From NCBI GenBank assembly GCA_910584485.1, contig CAJUAV010000006.1, positions 68,224 to 132,223 on the forward strand: a DNA stretch of 64,000 bases, written 5' to 3'. Shown here piece after piece: positions 35,009-42,772 of this stretch (positions are counted from its first letter, which is position 1; each line of letters opens with the position of its first letter). The DNA comes from an uncultured Alistipes sp. (GTDB taxonomy: Bacteria; Bacteroidota; Bacteroidia; Bacteroidales; Rikenellaceae). The translations under genes were made by a program, and so were the position numbers. The notes beneath the pieces were generated by a model. It was given only the letters and a program-made list of their open reading frames with translations. It was not told where the DNA came from and made no database searches.

Positions 35009-35800
35009 ATGCGTCTTTTGATCGAACCTACCCCGCAGGAGGTGGCCCGTTGGGCTGCCGACTACATCGTGCGCGCCATCAACGCCCGCGCCGCCGTGAC
35101 CGATGCCCCCTTCGTGCTCGGTCTGCCGACGGGCTCGACGCCGCTCGAGACCTACGCCGAGCTGATCCGCCGCTACGAGGCGGGCGACGTTTCGTTCCGC
35201 AACGTCGTGACTTTCAATATGGACGAATACGTCGGTCTGCCCGAGGAGCACCCCGAGAGCTACCATTCGTTCATGTGGAACAACTTCTTTTCGCACATCG
35301 ACATCAAGCCCGAGAACGTCCATATCCTGAACGGCAACGCTCCCGACCTCGTACGCGAGTGCGCCGACTACGAGGCGGCGATCCTCGCCGCAGGGGGCAT
35401 CGATCTCTTCATGGGCGGCATCGGCGAAGACGGCCACCTCGCCTTCAACGAACCCTTCTCGTCGATGACCTCGCGCACGCGCCAGAAGACCCTGACGGAG
35501 GATACGATCCGCGTGAACGCCCGTTTCTTCGACAACGACATCGAACAGGTGCCCAAGCGCGCCCTGACGGTGGGCATCGGCACGGTGATGGACGCCCGTC
35601 GGGTGATGATCCTCGCCACGGGACCCAAAAAGGCGCGCGCCGTGCGCCACGGCGTCGAGGGCGGCTATTCGCACCAGTGGACGATTTCGGCCCTTCAGGT
35701 CCATCCGTGCGGCATCCTGGTCTGCGACGATGCCGCTGCGCAGGAGCTCCGCGTGTCGACTTACCGCTATTTCAAGCAGATCGAACGCGACAATCTGTAA
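35009..35800 (+). CDS. nagB: Glucosamine-6-phosphate deaminase
   Basis: NagB, 263 residues, converts glucosamine 6-phosphate to fructose 6-phosphate and ammonia. All catalytic elements are intact: GLPTGSTPLETYAEL, the aspartate in NMDEYVGL, and IGEDGHLAFNEPFSS with the histidine. Length is normal for the family (E. coli 266). The start at MRLLIEPTPQEVAR is used; upstream in-frame codons lie in repeats. A terminator follows immediately. Confidence 0.96.
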   Translation: MRLLIEPTPQEVARWAADYIVRAINARAAVTDAPFVLGLPTGSTPLETYAELIRRYEAGDVSFRNVVTFNMDEYVGLPEEHPESYHSFMWNNFFSHIDIKPENVHILNGNAPDLVRECADYEAAILAAGGIDLFMGGIGEDGHLAFNEPFSSMTSRTRQKTLTEDTIRVNARFFDNDIEQVPKRALTVGIGTVMDARRVMILATGPKKARAVRHGVEGGYSHQWTISALQVHPCGILVCDDAAAQELRVSTYRYFKQIERDNL

Positions 35801-35806
35801 TGCGAC

Positions 35807-35837
35807 AAGGGCTCCGAAGCGTTTTCGGAGCCCTTTT
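35807..35837 (+). terminator. Intrinsic terminator of nagB
   Basis: AAGGGCTCCGAA paired with TTCGGAGCCCTT followed by T6. Confidence 0.93.
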
Positions 35838-35853
35838 TTCAAACCGACCGATC

Positions 35854-36759
35854 ATGAACCGATTTTGTTTGCAGGCCCTTCGCGCGGCGCTGCTGTTGTT
35901 GTTGGCCGCAAGCTGCCCGACCGTTTGGGGGCAGCCGGCGAAACGGGGCTACGTGCCCGTCCGCGAAGGACGTCTCTATTACGAGGAGCGGGGGAGCGGC
36001 GAACCGCTCGTCTTCGTCCACGGCCATTCGCTCGACCGCCGCATGTGGCGCGAGCAGGTCGCCCGCTTCGCCGACCGCTACCGTGTCATCGTCTACGACG
36101 CCCGCGGCTACGGCCGCTCGTCGGCGCAGCGCGAGGGCTTCCTCTTCACCCATGCGGACGATCTGACGGCGCTGCTCGACGGCCTCGGCATCGAACGGGC
36201 GCACGTCGTCGGCCTCTCGATGGGGGGCTTCATCACGGGCGATCTCGTGGCGATGTATCCCGAACGGCTCCTCTCGGCGACCCTCTCGTCGGGGCGGATC
36301 CGCTCCACGCCGAGCGTGAACGAGCCGATGACCGAAGCCGAGTACGCCGCCAAGGAGGCGTCGATCGCCGCCGTGCGCAAGCAGGGCGTGCGGCGGATGA
36401 AGCGGGCGTGGCACGAGCAGCTGATGCGGACGGGCGGTTCGCAGCGCGAGCGGATGCGGCGGCCGCTGTGGCGGATGATCCGTCGCTGGACGGCATGGCA
36501 GCCGCTGCACCACGAGGTGCACTGTTATTATGCCCGCGAGGCGATGCGCGTGCTCGCGGAGCGGCGGCCCGAGGTGCCGACCCTCTTTCTGGACGGACAC
36601 GAACCCGGGAAGGAGCGCCCGGGCGATCCCGCGATGATGCGCTTCCTGCCCGCGGCCCGACGGGTGGTGATCGACGATTGCGGCCACATGCTCAACATGG
36701 AGCGCCCCGAGGCGTACAACGAGGCGCTGGAGGATTTTCTGACGGGACTGCGGAAATAA
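35854..36759 (+). CDS. Alpha/beta hydrolase, exported
   Basis: The 301-residue protein has a signal peptide (hydrophobic residues about 8-22, with AASC that could be a lipobox) and an alpha/beta-hydrolase fold. The oxyanion region is FVHGHSLD, the nucleophile is S122 in GLSMGG, and the catalytic histidine is in DDCGHMLNMERP. Several arginine-rich helices form the cap. The substrate is unknown; an esterase or lactonase acting in the envelope is likely. It starts only 17 bases after the nagB terminator. The 1223-codon open frame that contains it is mostly shadow. Confidence 0.88.
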   Translation: MNRFCLQALRAALLLLLAASCPTVWGQPAKRGYVPVREGRLYYEERGSGEPLVFVHGHSLDRRMWREQVARFADRYRVIVYDARGYGRSSAQREGFLFTHADDLTALLDGLGIERAHVVGLSMGGFITGDLVAMYPERLLSATLSSGRIRSTPSVNEPMTEAEYAAKEASIAAVRKQGVRRMKRAWHEQLMRTGGSQRERMRRPLWRMIRRWTAWQPLHHEVHCYYAREAMRVLAERRPEVPTLFLDGHEPGKERPGDPAMMRFLPAARRVVIDDCGHMLNMERPEAYNEALEDFLTGLRK

Positions 36760-36762
36760 CGA

Positions 36763-36796
36763 AAAAAAGGAATGCCTTGCAAGCATTCCTTTTTTC
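36763..36796. terminator. Bidirectional terminator between hydrolase gene and tRNA-Gln
   Basis: AAAAAAGGAATGC pairs with GCATTCCTTTTTT around a small loop, giving A and T tracts on both sides. Confidence 0.93.
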
Positions 36797-36799
36797 AGT

Positions 36800-36869
36800 T
36801 GAGCTACTCGGACTCGAACCAAGAATAACAGGACCAGAATCTGTTGTGTTACCGTTACACCATAGCTCA
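36800..36869 (-). tRNA. tRNA-Gln (anticodon CTG)
   Basis: On the minus strand a 7-bp acceptor stem TGAGCTA/TAGCTCA, a D-arm with GGTGTAACGGTAACAC, an anticodon loop TTCTGGT with U33 and anticodon CTG, and a T-arm with GGTTCGAGTCC. The sequence closely resembles other Bacteroidales tRNA-Gln genes. CCA is not encoded. Confidence 0.93.
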
Positions 36870-36890
36870 ATGTTGTCCTTTTCGGTGATG

Positions 36891-36921
36891 CAAAAGTAGA
36901 ACTATTTTTTGCAACCGCCAA
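36891..36921 (-). promoter_or_regulatory. Promoter of tRNA-Gln
   Basis: On the minus strand TTG (36921-36919), 20 bases, TACTTTTG (36898-36891), about 20 bases before the tRNA. Confidence 0.7.
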
Positions 36922-36943
36922 GAAAAATCCGAAAAAAATTTCT

Positions 36944-36951
36944 TATTTTTG
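36944..36951 (+). promoter_or_regulatory. -7 element of the nucleoside permease gene
   Basis: TATTTTTG, divergent from the tRNA promoter, gives a leader of about 53 bases before the ATG at 37009. Confidence 0.5.
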
Positions 36952-37008
36952 TTCTTCGGAGCCTCCGAAGGGCTCCGTACGGACCCGAAATCAACCAAAC
37001 GACCTGCT

Positions 37009-38349
37009 ATGGGCATCAAACTTCGCTTAACGATCATGAACTTTCTCCAGTTTGCCGTCTGGGGATCCTATCTGGTATGTATCGGCAATTTCCTCGGCCG
37101 CATCGGGCTGGGCGACTACATCGCGTGGTTCTACGTCGCGCAGGGGGTCGTCTCGATCTTCATGCCGGCCGTGATCGGCGCCATTGCCGACAAGTTCGTC
37201 CAGCCGCAGCGGCTGCTGGGCATTTCGCACCTCGTCGCCGCCGCCTGCATGCTCGTCGCCGTCCGCTACGGCATCGCTGCGACGGAGGCTGCCGCTGCGC
37301 TGACGGCGGGCGGAGCCGAGACGATCGAGGCCGACATCTGGCCGATCTTCCTGCCCTATCTGTTCAGCGTCGCCTTCTACATGCCGACGCTGGCCCTCTC
37401 GAACACGGTGGCCTTCTCGATCCTCGCGCGCAACGGCTTCGACACGGTGAAGGATTTCCCGCCGATCCGCGTCTTCGGCACGGTGGGCTTCATCGCCGCG
37501 ATGTGGTTCGTCAATTTCGCGGGCTTCGGGCTGGGGCAGGCCGCCCAGTTCACCTACATGCAGCTCGTCGTATCGGCCGCCTTCGGCATCGTGCTGGGTC
37601 TCTACGCCTTCACGCTGCCGGCCTGTCCGATCAACCGCGCCGCCGCCGCCGAGCGCAAGAGCTTCGCACAGCGTTTCGGCCTCGACGCCTTCGTCCTCTT
37701 CAAGCAGAAGAAGATGGCCCTTTTCTTCATCTTCTCGATGCTGCTGGGCGTCTCGCTGCAGATCACGAACGGTTTCGCCACCCCCTACATCAATTCCTTC
37801 GCCGCGACGTCGCAAAGCTGGTTCGCCGAGAATCCGACGCTGCTCACCTCCCTGTCGCAGGCCTCGGAGGCGCTCTGCATCCTGCTCATCCCCTTCTTCC
37901 TCGGCCGCTTCGGCATCAAGAAGGTGATGCTGATCGCCATGGGGGCCTGGGTCTTCCGCTTCGGCTTCTTCGGCATCGGCTCGACGGAGAGCGTCGGCGG
38001 TCTGGTCGCGCTCGTCGCCTCGATGATCGTCTACGGCGTGGCATTCGATTTCTTCAATGTCTCGGGCGCCCTCTTCGTCGAACGGGAGGCGAGCCGCGAG
38101 TTTCAGGCTTCGGCGCAGGGGCTCTTCATGTTGATGACGAACGGCATCGGTGCCTCGGTCGGCACATGGGTCGCGGGCAAGGTGGTGAACCACTTTTGCG
38201 CCTGGAACGCCGACGGCTTCTTCGTGGCGCGCCCCGACGTGGCGGGCGGCTGGCCCGCCGTGTGGATGATCTTCGCGGGGTATGCCCTCGCGGTGGCGGT
38301 CACCTTCGCGCTGGTCTTCAAATACAGGCACGAACCGGCCCGCGGCTGA
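37009..38349 (+). CDS. Nucleoside:H+ symporter family MFS permease
   Basis: The 446-residue protein has about 12 transmembrane helices. The N-terminal segment KLRLTIMNFLQFAVWGSYL and FYVAQGVVSIFMPAVIGAIADKF are typical of the NupG/XapB nucleoside transporter family as found in Bacteroidetes. It probably imports nucleosides, which would fit with the purine nucleoside phosphorylase at 12.6 kb. The start at MGIKLRLTIMNF is used rather than an upstream ATG 20 codons earlier that overlaps the promoter. Confidence 0.88.
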   Translation: MGIKLRLTIMNFLQFAVWGSYLVCIGNFLGRIGLGDYIAWFYVAQGVVSIFMPAVIGAIADKFVQPQRLLGISHLVAAACMLVAVRYGIAATEAAAALTAGGAETIEADIWPIFLPYLFSVAFYMPTLALSNTVAFSILARNGFDTVKDFPPIRVFGTVGFIAAMWFVNFAGFGLGQAAQFTYMQLVVSAAFGIVLGLYAFTLPACPINRAAAAERKSFAQRFGLDAFVLFKQKKMALFFIFSMLLGVSLQITNGFATPYINSFAATSQSWFAENPTLLTSLSQASEALCILLIPFFLGRFGIKKVMLIAMGAWVFRFGFFGIGSTESVGGLVALVASMIVYGVAFDFFNVSGALFVEREASREFQASAQGLFMLMTNGIGASVGTWVAGKVVNHFCAWNADGFFVARPDVAGGWPAVWMIFAGYALAVAVTFALVFKYRHEPARG

Positions 38350-38367
38350 CGCGGCAGCGGTCGTTAC

Positions 38368-38406
38368 GGGAGGGTGCCGCTTCGAAGGGGTGCCCCTCCT
38401 TTTTTA
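38368..38406 (+). terminator. Imperfect hairpin terminator or attenuator
   Basis: GGGAGGGTGCC pairs imperfectly with GGTGCCCCTCC, followed by a T6 tract. It lies between the permease and DUF3784 genes. Confidence 0.6.
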
Positions 38407-38418
38407 CAAGGTGTTCGC

Positions 38419-38724
38419 ATGACGGACAATCGGTTGATCGGGGCCGTGGTGCTTCTGCTGGTCGGGATCGGGGTGCTCTTCTGGTTCGGGAAGGGGGCGT
38501 GGCTGATCGCGGGGTATAACATGCTGCCGCGGAAGCGCCGCGCGCGGATCGACCGCCGAAAGTTGTGCCGCACGATGGCGTGCTTCCTGTTCTATTGTGC
38601 CGCGGTGGTGATGATCGACCGTCTCGCAGCGGCGGAGGGAGTCGTGATGAACATCTACCTGCACCTCGGGGCGATCGTGTTGATCGTCTATGCCAATACG
38701 GGCGGACGGTTCGAGAAGCGTTAG
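38419..38724 (+). CDS. DUF3784 family small membrane protein
   Basis: The 101-residue protein has three hydrophobic helices. Between the first two lies the family motif LIAGYNMLPRKRRARIDRRK with LCRTMA. DUF3784 proteins are widespread small membrane proteins of unknown role. It starts at MTDNRLIGAVV, 12 bases after the hairpin. Confidence 0.75.
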   Translation: MTDNRLIGAVVLLLVGIGVLFWFGKGAWLIAGYNMLPRKRRARIDRRKLCRTMACFLFYCAAVVMIDRLAAAEGVVMNIYLHLGAIVLIVYANTGGRFEKR

Positions 38725-39300
38725 GTCGTTTGAGGAGCAGCGGGCCTCTCTGCTCGGCTGCGGTCCCAAAATAAATCGTGCTGCAAGCGCGTGCCGTTCG
38801 CCGCCGCCCCACGCGGCGGACGGCAAGTCGCGCGAGGCTGCTCCTGCCCTCCTGCCGCCGTCGGCGAACCGTCGTGTATCCGTGAGGCTGCATTCGATGG
38901 CGCGACCGTCGGCGGGCCGCAGTTCTTGCGTGTGCTTCGCAAGCTGCGTCCCGAATGGCGCACGGTAGTGCGTGCAGATAGCAGCTGCCCCTTGGCGGAG
39001 GGCTGCACTCGAGCGAACTCGTCGAAGGTCCCTCCGCTCGGCTGCGGGTCGAACCGATCGATTCGATGGCGCAGCCATCGGCGGGCCGCAGCTTCGCCTG
39101 GCGAAGGCCCGCATGTCGCGTCCCTTCGCAAGCTGCGCCCCGGGTAAAGTTCATTTCTTCGGATGTGCCTGTCGAGGTCGATTCGATGGCGTAGCCATCG
39201 GCGGACCGAAGCCTCCGCACGTGGAGGTCCGCATTTTGCGTCCGCATCATGCGTGCTCTCCGCAGGCTTCGTCCCGAAAGGGGTTCTCCTTTGTTCTCCG
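38725..39300 (+). repeat. Cluster of structured GC-rich repeats (forward)
   Basis: At least five units. The first is a GCCGTTCGCCGCC type (about 38785-38870) whose distal partner is decayed. Others are at about 38895-38955 (leading GATGGCGCGACCGTC), 38975-39055 (CAGCTGCCCC type), 39063-39143 (leading GATGGCGCAGCCATC, complete) and 39183-39280 (leading GATGGCGTAGCCATC, GAAGCCTCCGCAC type). No gene is seen. Confidence 0.85.
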
Positions 39301-39505
39301 TCCGCAATGTTTAAAACTCCGCCGCAATCCGATCCTCTCCCCGAAACTTTCGCGAGCTTCTTCTTTTCGTCCCGTTCGGCCGCGAAGACCGTCCGAACGG
39401 CCCCTTCCCCGCATTTGCGAAGCGCCGTGCCGCGTTTGGCATCGTATTTGATCTTTCTTCCGACAGCTGCGGATCAGCAACCGCAGTGAGGTTTCTTCAT
39501 TTATT

Positions 39506-39590
39506 TAAGTTTGGGTTAGTAGTTTTAGAAGGAGCAACTCCTTCGGAGGCAGCAGGCAGTCGCGAAGACTCCCTGCTGTTTTTTTTGCGG
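39506..39590 (+). ncRNA. Possible small RNA with terminator
   Basis: A TAAGTTTG -7 box (39506-39513) is followed by a hairpin GAAGGAG-CAA-CTCCTTC and then AGCAGG...CCTGCT with a T8 tract ending at about 39587. The predicted transcript is about 70 bases with no reading frame. It could equally be a free-standing terminator. From 39301 to 39505 no other feature is seen. Confidence 0.4.
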
Positions 39591-39610
39591 CCGGCGGCGT
39601 GCGGGGCACG

Positions 39611-39643
39611 AAAAAAAGCCGCCCCGAGGATCGGGACGGCTTG
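39611..39643 (-). terminator. Intrinsic terminator of kduI-kduD
   Basis: On the minus strand GCCGTCCCG/CGGGGCGGC with a T7 tract. Confidence 0.92.
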
Positions 39644-39666
39644 GCGTATGCGGCGTCGCGCCTCGC

Positions 39667-40461
39667 TTATTTGGGCTGCTTGCCGATGTAGGCGAGGATA
39701 CCGCCGTCCACGTAGAGAACGTGGCCGTTGACGAAATCCGAAGCCTCCGAGGCGAGGAAGACGGCGGGACCCATCAGATCCTCGGGCGTGCCCCAGCGCG
39801 CTGCGGGGGTCTTGGCGACGATGAAGGCGTCGAACGGATGGCGCGAACCGTCGGCCTGACGCTCGCGCAGCGGTGCGGTCTGCGGCGTGGCGATGTAGCC
39901 CGGGCCGATGCCGTTGCACTGGATGTTGTACTCGCCGTACTCCGAAGCGATGTTGCGCGTGAGCATCTTCAGGCCGCCCTTCGCCGCAGCGTAGGCCGAC
40001 ACGGTCTCGCGACCCAGCTCCGACATCATCGAGCAGATGTTGATGATCTTGCCCTTGCCCTTCTTGATCATCGACGGAATGACCGCCTTCGATACGATGA
40101 AGGGACCGTTGAGGTCGATGTCGATCACCTGGCGGAACTCGGCGGCGGTCATTTCGTGCATCGGGATGCGCTTGATGATGCCCGCGTTGTTGACCAGAAT
40201 GTCGATCGTGCCCACCTCGGCCTCGATCTTGGCCACCATGGCGTTCACCTGCTCCTCGTTGGTCACGTCGCAGACGTAGCCGTGGGCCTCGATGCCCTTC
40301 TCCTTGTAGGCGGCCAGCCCCTTGTCGACCAGCTCCTGCTTGATGTCGTTGAAGACGATCTTGGCGCCTGCGGCGGCGTAGCTCGTCGCGATGGCGAATC
40401 CGATTCCGTAGGAGGCGCCCGTAATCAGCGCGACCTTTCCTTCCAGTGAAAAGTTAACCAT
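39667..40461 (-). CDS. kduD: 2-deoxy-D-gluconate 3-dehydrogenase (KduD-like SDR)
   Basis: The 264-residue short-chain dehydrogenase has the NAD-binding motif TGASYGIG near residues 15-22, NNAG, and the catalytic YAAAK preceded by serine in NICSMMSELG. It reduces 3-deoxy-D-glycero-2,5-hexodiulosonate to 2-keto-3-deoxygluconate in pectin and uronate breakdown. Its place directly after kduI supports this role over the gluconate 5-dehydrogenase label often given to the same family. Confidence 0.92.
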   Translation of the reverse strand: MVNFSLEGKVALITGASYGIGFAIATSYAAAGAKIVFNDIKQELVDKGLAAYKEKGIEAHGYVCDVTNEEQVNAMVAKIEAEVGTIDILVNNAGIIKRIPMHEMTAAEFRQVIDIDLNGPFIVSKAVIPSMIKKGKGKIINICSMMSELGRETVSAYAAAKGGLKMLTRNIASEYGEYNIQCNGIGPGYIATPQTAPLRERQADGSRHPFDAFIVAKTPAARWGTPEDLMGPAVFLASEASDFVNGHVLYVDGGILAYIGKQPK

Positions 40462-40534
40462 TGTATGTGTGAATTTGACGGTTGTTCGTGTTTCGTTTGT
40501 CGTGCGGTGCCCGTGCGTGCGGGCCCTCGGGCGC

Positions 40535-41377
40535 CTATTTCAGATCGGTGATCTTCGAGAAATCCTGGTCGCCGTAGTCGAGGTTCTCGCCGCCCATGCC
40601 CCAGATGAAGGTGTAGTTGTGCGTCGCGGCGGCGCTGTGGATCGACCACTCGGGCGAGAGGACGGCCTGGTCGCCCTTCATCCAGATGTGGCGCGTCTCG
40701 TCGACCTCGCCCATCAGGTGGCATACGGCGTGCTCCTCGGGGACCTCGAAATAGAAATAGGCCTCCATGCGGCGCGAGTGGACGTGGGCGGGCATCGTGT
40801 TCCAGACGCTGCCCGTCGCCAGCTCGGTCATGCCCATCTGCAGCTGGCAGGTGGGGAGTACCTGGTTGACGAGCATCTTGTTGATGTTGCGCTCGTTCGA
40901 GCCTTCGAGCGAACCCATGTGGGCCACGGCGGCCTCCGCCTTGGTCACCTTCTTGTCGGGGTAGGTGCAGTGGGCCGTCGTCGAGTTGAAGTAGAACTTG
41001 GCGGGAGCGGCCGCGTCGAGGCTCTCGAAGGTCACCTCACGGTCGCCGGCGCCGAGGTAGAGCGCCTCCTTGTAGCCGAGCTCGTAGACGCAGTCGCCGG
41101 CCTTGACGATGCCCTTGCCGCCGACGTTGAAGATACCCAGCTCGCGGCGCGTCAGGAAGAAGGGGGCTTTGAGCGGATCGATCGCCTCGAGCTTCAGCAC
41201 CTCGCCGACGGGCATCGCGCCGCCGACGACCATGCGGTCGTACATCGAGTAGACCATGTTGACCTCGTCGGCCGTGAAGACCTTTTCGATCAGGAAGTCG
41301 CGGCGCAGGCGGGCCGTGTCGTAGTGCTTCGCATCTTCGGGATGCGCGGCGTAGCGGATTTCGTAGTTGGTTTTCAT
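40535..41377 (-). CDS. kduI: 5-dehydro-4-deoxy-D-glucuronate isomerase
   Basis: KduI, 280 residues, is a cupin-fold zinc enzyme that isomerises the unsaturated uronate product of pectin lyases and GH88/105 hydrolases. The zinc site is in MPAHVHSRRMEAYFYFE with a later histidine in WSIHSAAATHNY. It precedes kduD by 73 bases. With the GH105 lipoprotein at 27 kb it gives an incomplete pectin route; no lyase, KdgK or KdgA is in the window. Confidence 0.96.
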   Translation of the reverse strand: MKTNYEIRYAAHPEDAKHYDTARLRRDFLIEKVFTADEVNMVYSMYDRMVVGGAMPVGEVLKLEAIDPLKAPFFLTRRELGIFNVGGKGIVKAGDCVYELGYKEALYLGAGDREVTFESLDAAAPAKFYFNSTTAHCTYPDKKVTKAEAAVAHMGSLEGSNERNINKMLVNQVLPTCQLQMGMTELATGSVWNTMPAHVHSRRMEAYFYFEVPEEHAVCHLMGEVDETRHIWMKGDQAVLSPEWSIHSAAATHNYTFIWGMGGENLDYGDQDFSKITDLK

Positions 41378-41417
41378 CGTTCTATAAGATTTGAGATATG
41401 TGCGGAATTGATCCTAA

Positions 41418-41448
41418 CAAAGTTACGCAAAGGTTTCGGATTTGCAAA
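41418..41448 (-). promoter_or_regulatory. Promoter of kduI-kduD
   Basis: On the minus strand TTTG (41448-41445), 19 bases, TAACTTTG (41425-41418). The leader is about 36 bases. Confidence 0.75.
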
Positions 41449-41507
41449 ACTTTCGGCGGCAATTTCTTGCGCGGCGCGCGCGTGTCTCTCTTTCGGCGGC
41501 TGGCGCC

Positions 41508-42179
41508 TCACCGCAGCGAGTTCATGCGGATCGAGGCCTTCACGAGGGCGCAGGCGCGGATGCGGCTCACGGCCACCTCCTTGTCGGCGTGGTGGGGGTT
41601 CTGGCTGACGAGGCGCACGTACCCCTCGCGCTCCGATTTCTGGATGTATTTCACCGTGACGTACTCTTCGCCGTCGAGGTCGATCGAGAGCAGGTACATG
41701 TCGCCCCAGAAGATGTCTTCGAGGTGCTGCAGCTGCTTGTACAGGACGATGTCGCCGCTTTTCAGGAGCGGATACATCGAGTCGCCCACGATGTAGATCG
41801 CCCCGTCGCATTTCGGGAGGTTCGGAATGTGGATGTAGTTGATCGGCTTGAGCTCCTCCTGCCGCGTGAAGAGGGGCACCAGCCCCGCCGTCCCCTCGAT
41901 CGAGTAGAGGGGCACGCTCTGCATCGGCAGCGAGGCGTCCGTGCGGTGCATGAAGGCCTGCAGGTCGGGCTCGGCGTTGAACATCGGCCCGCGGCCCTCT
42001 TCGAGCCACTCGGGGTTGACGTTCAAATCCTGAACCAGGATGTTGCGGTTGCGGGTCGAGAGCCCCGCCTTGCCCGTTTCGATCATCGAAAGGGCCGCTT
42101 TGCCGATGCCAAGTCGCTGTGCGAGCTGCTCTTGCGTCATGCCGAGCTGCTTGCGTATCGATTTCACCCGTTCGTTCAT
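41508..42179 (-). CDS. XRE-family repressor with LexA-like S24 peptidase domain
   Basis: The 223-residue protein has an N-terminal helix-turn-helix (about residues 5-60, MTQEQLAQRLGIGKAALSMIE) and a C-terminal S24 autoprotease domain. The cleavage pair A98-G99 is in GTAGL, the catalytic serine S134 in GDSMYP and lysine K177 in TVKYIQ, with spacings like LexA and phage CI. It should self-cleave with RecA after DNA damage. It is divergent from a small gene and the orphan terminase, across a palindrome-rich control region. Confidence 0.92.
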   Translation of the reverse strand: MNERVKSIRKQLGMTQEQLAQRLGIGKAALSMIETGKAGLSTRNRNILVQDLNVNPEWLEEGRGPMFNAEPDLQAFMHRTDASLPMQSVPLYSIEGTAGLVPLFTRQEELKPINYIHIPNLPKCDGAIYIVGDSMYPLLKSGDIVLYKQLQHLEDIFWGDMYLLSIDLDGEEYVTVKYIQKSEREGYVRLVSQNPHHADKEVAVSRIRACALVKASIRMNSLR

Positions 42180-42230
42180 AGGTCGGCTATTGGAAAAATT
42201 GATATGAAAAATAGAACTTTTGCAGGATAA

Positions 42231-42269
42231 AATTCAATTATTGAATATATCTTTGCAGCTGCAAAGTTA
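42231..42269. promoter_or_regulatory. Overlapping divergent promoters with operator palindromes
   Basis: ATTCAAT-T-ATTGAAT (42232-42246) is a perfect palindrome. CTTTGCAGCTGCAAAG (42251-42266) is another and contains the TTTG of a forward -7 box (TATCTTTG, 42248-42255) and of a reverse one (TAACTTTG, 42269-42262). The layout is that of a phage-type switch and suggests the S24 repressor blocks both promoters. Confidence 0.75.
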
Positions 42270-42321
42270 AACAATTTATTTCGGATAATCCGGTTTTTCT
42301 GCCCAAAAAATCTCGTTTTCA

Positions 42322-42609
42322 ATGATCTATTCCGTTTCTGACGCCTTGTACGAAGAGACCGGGCGGCGACTGGTGGAGCAAATTGCGGACCGCGGCTACT
42401 TTTCGGGGGCGGTCGCCTTCGCCTTCGAGGGGATGGAGTGCCGGCTGGTGACCTCGTGTTTCGTGCGCCGCCGCCGCCTCGTGCTTCCCGAGGGGGCGAC
42501 GGAGCCCGTGTCGGATCTGGTGCCCGTCTGGTGGGAGTTCCACACGGCGGATGCCGAGGCCGAACGGCTCAACGACTTCTCCTTCGCGTCGCTCCGCGCC
42601 CGCCTCTGA
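42322..42609 (+). CDS. Hypothetical protein downstream of the switch
   Basis: The 95-residue soluble protein is not recognised. It has a beta-rich centre (MECRLVTSCFVRRRRLVL) and an acidic C-terminal half (VPVWWEFHTADAEAERLNDF). It is the first gene transcribed from the forward promoter opposite the S24 repressor, followed after 163 bases by the terminase gene, so it is likely a phage-derived early gene. Confidence 0.7.
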   Translation: MIYSVSDALYEETGRRLVEQIADRGYFSGAVAFAFEGMECRLVTSCFVRRRRLVLPEGATEPVSDLVPVWWEFHTADAEAERLNDFSFASLRARL

Positions 42610-42772
42610 CGCGGCGCACCGGATTCGGACACTCCTTTCCGCGGGGTGCGGCGACACCCTCCGAATCCGTCTCTTCGTCCGATTCCGCCCGCCGCGTCGC
42701 CGCGCAAGGGAATCGGCTGCGGGTCCGTCCTTCGGGGCGGGCCCCTTTCTTGAACCTCTTTTTTCCGATGCC

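Noticed and set aside
33088..36759. 1223-codon plus-strand frame
   Set aside because: Only the last 301 codons (35854 onward) are a real gene; the rest shadows the NagB-like fusion, repeats and nagB.
42551..42772. Upstream extension of the terminase frame
   Set aside because: The added residues overlap the 95-residue gene and are low complexity; the internal start at 42773 begins the conserved protein.
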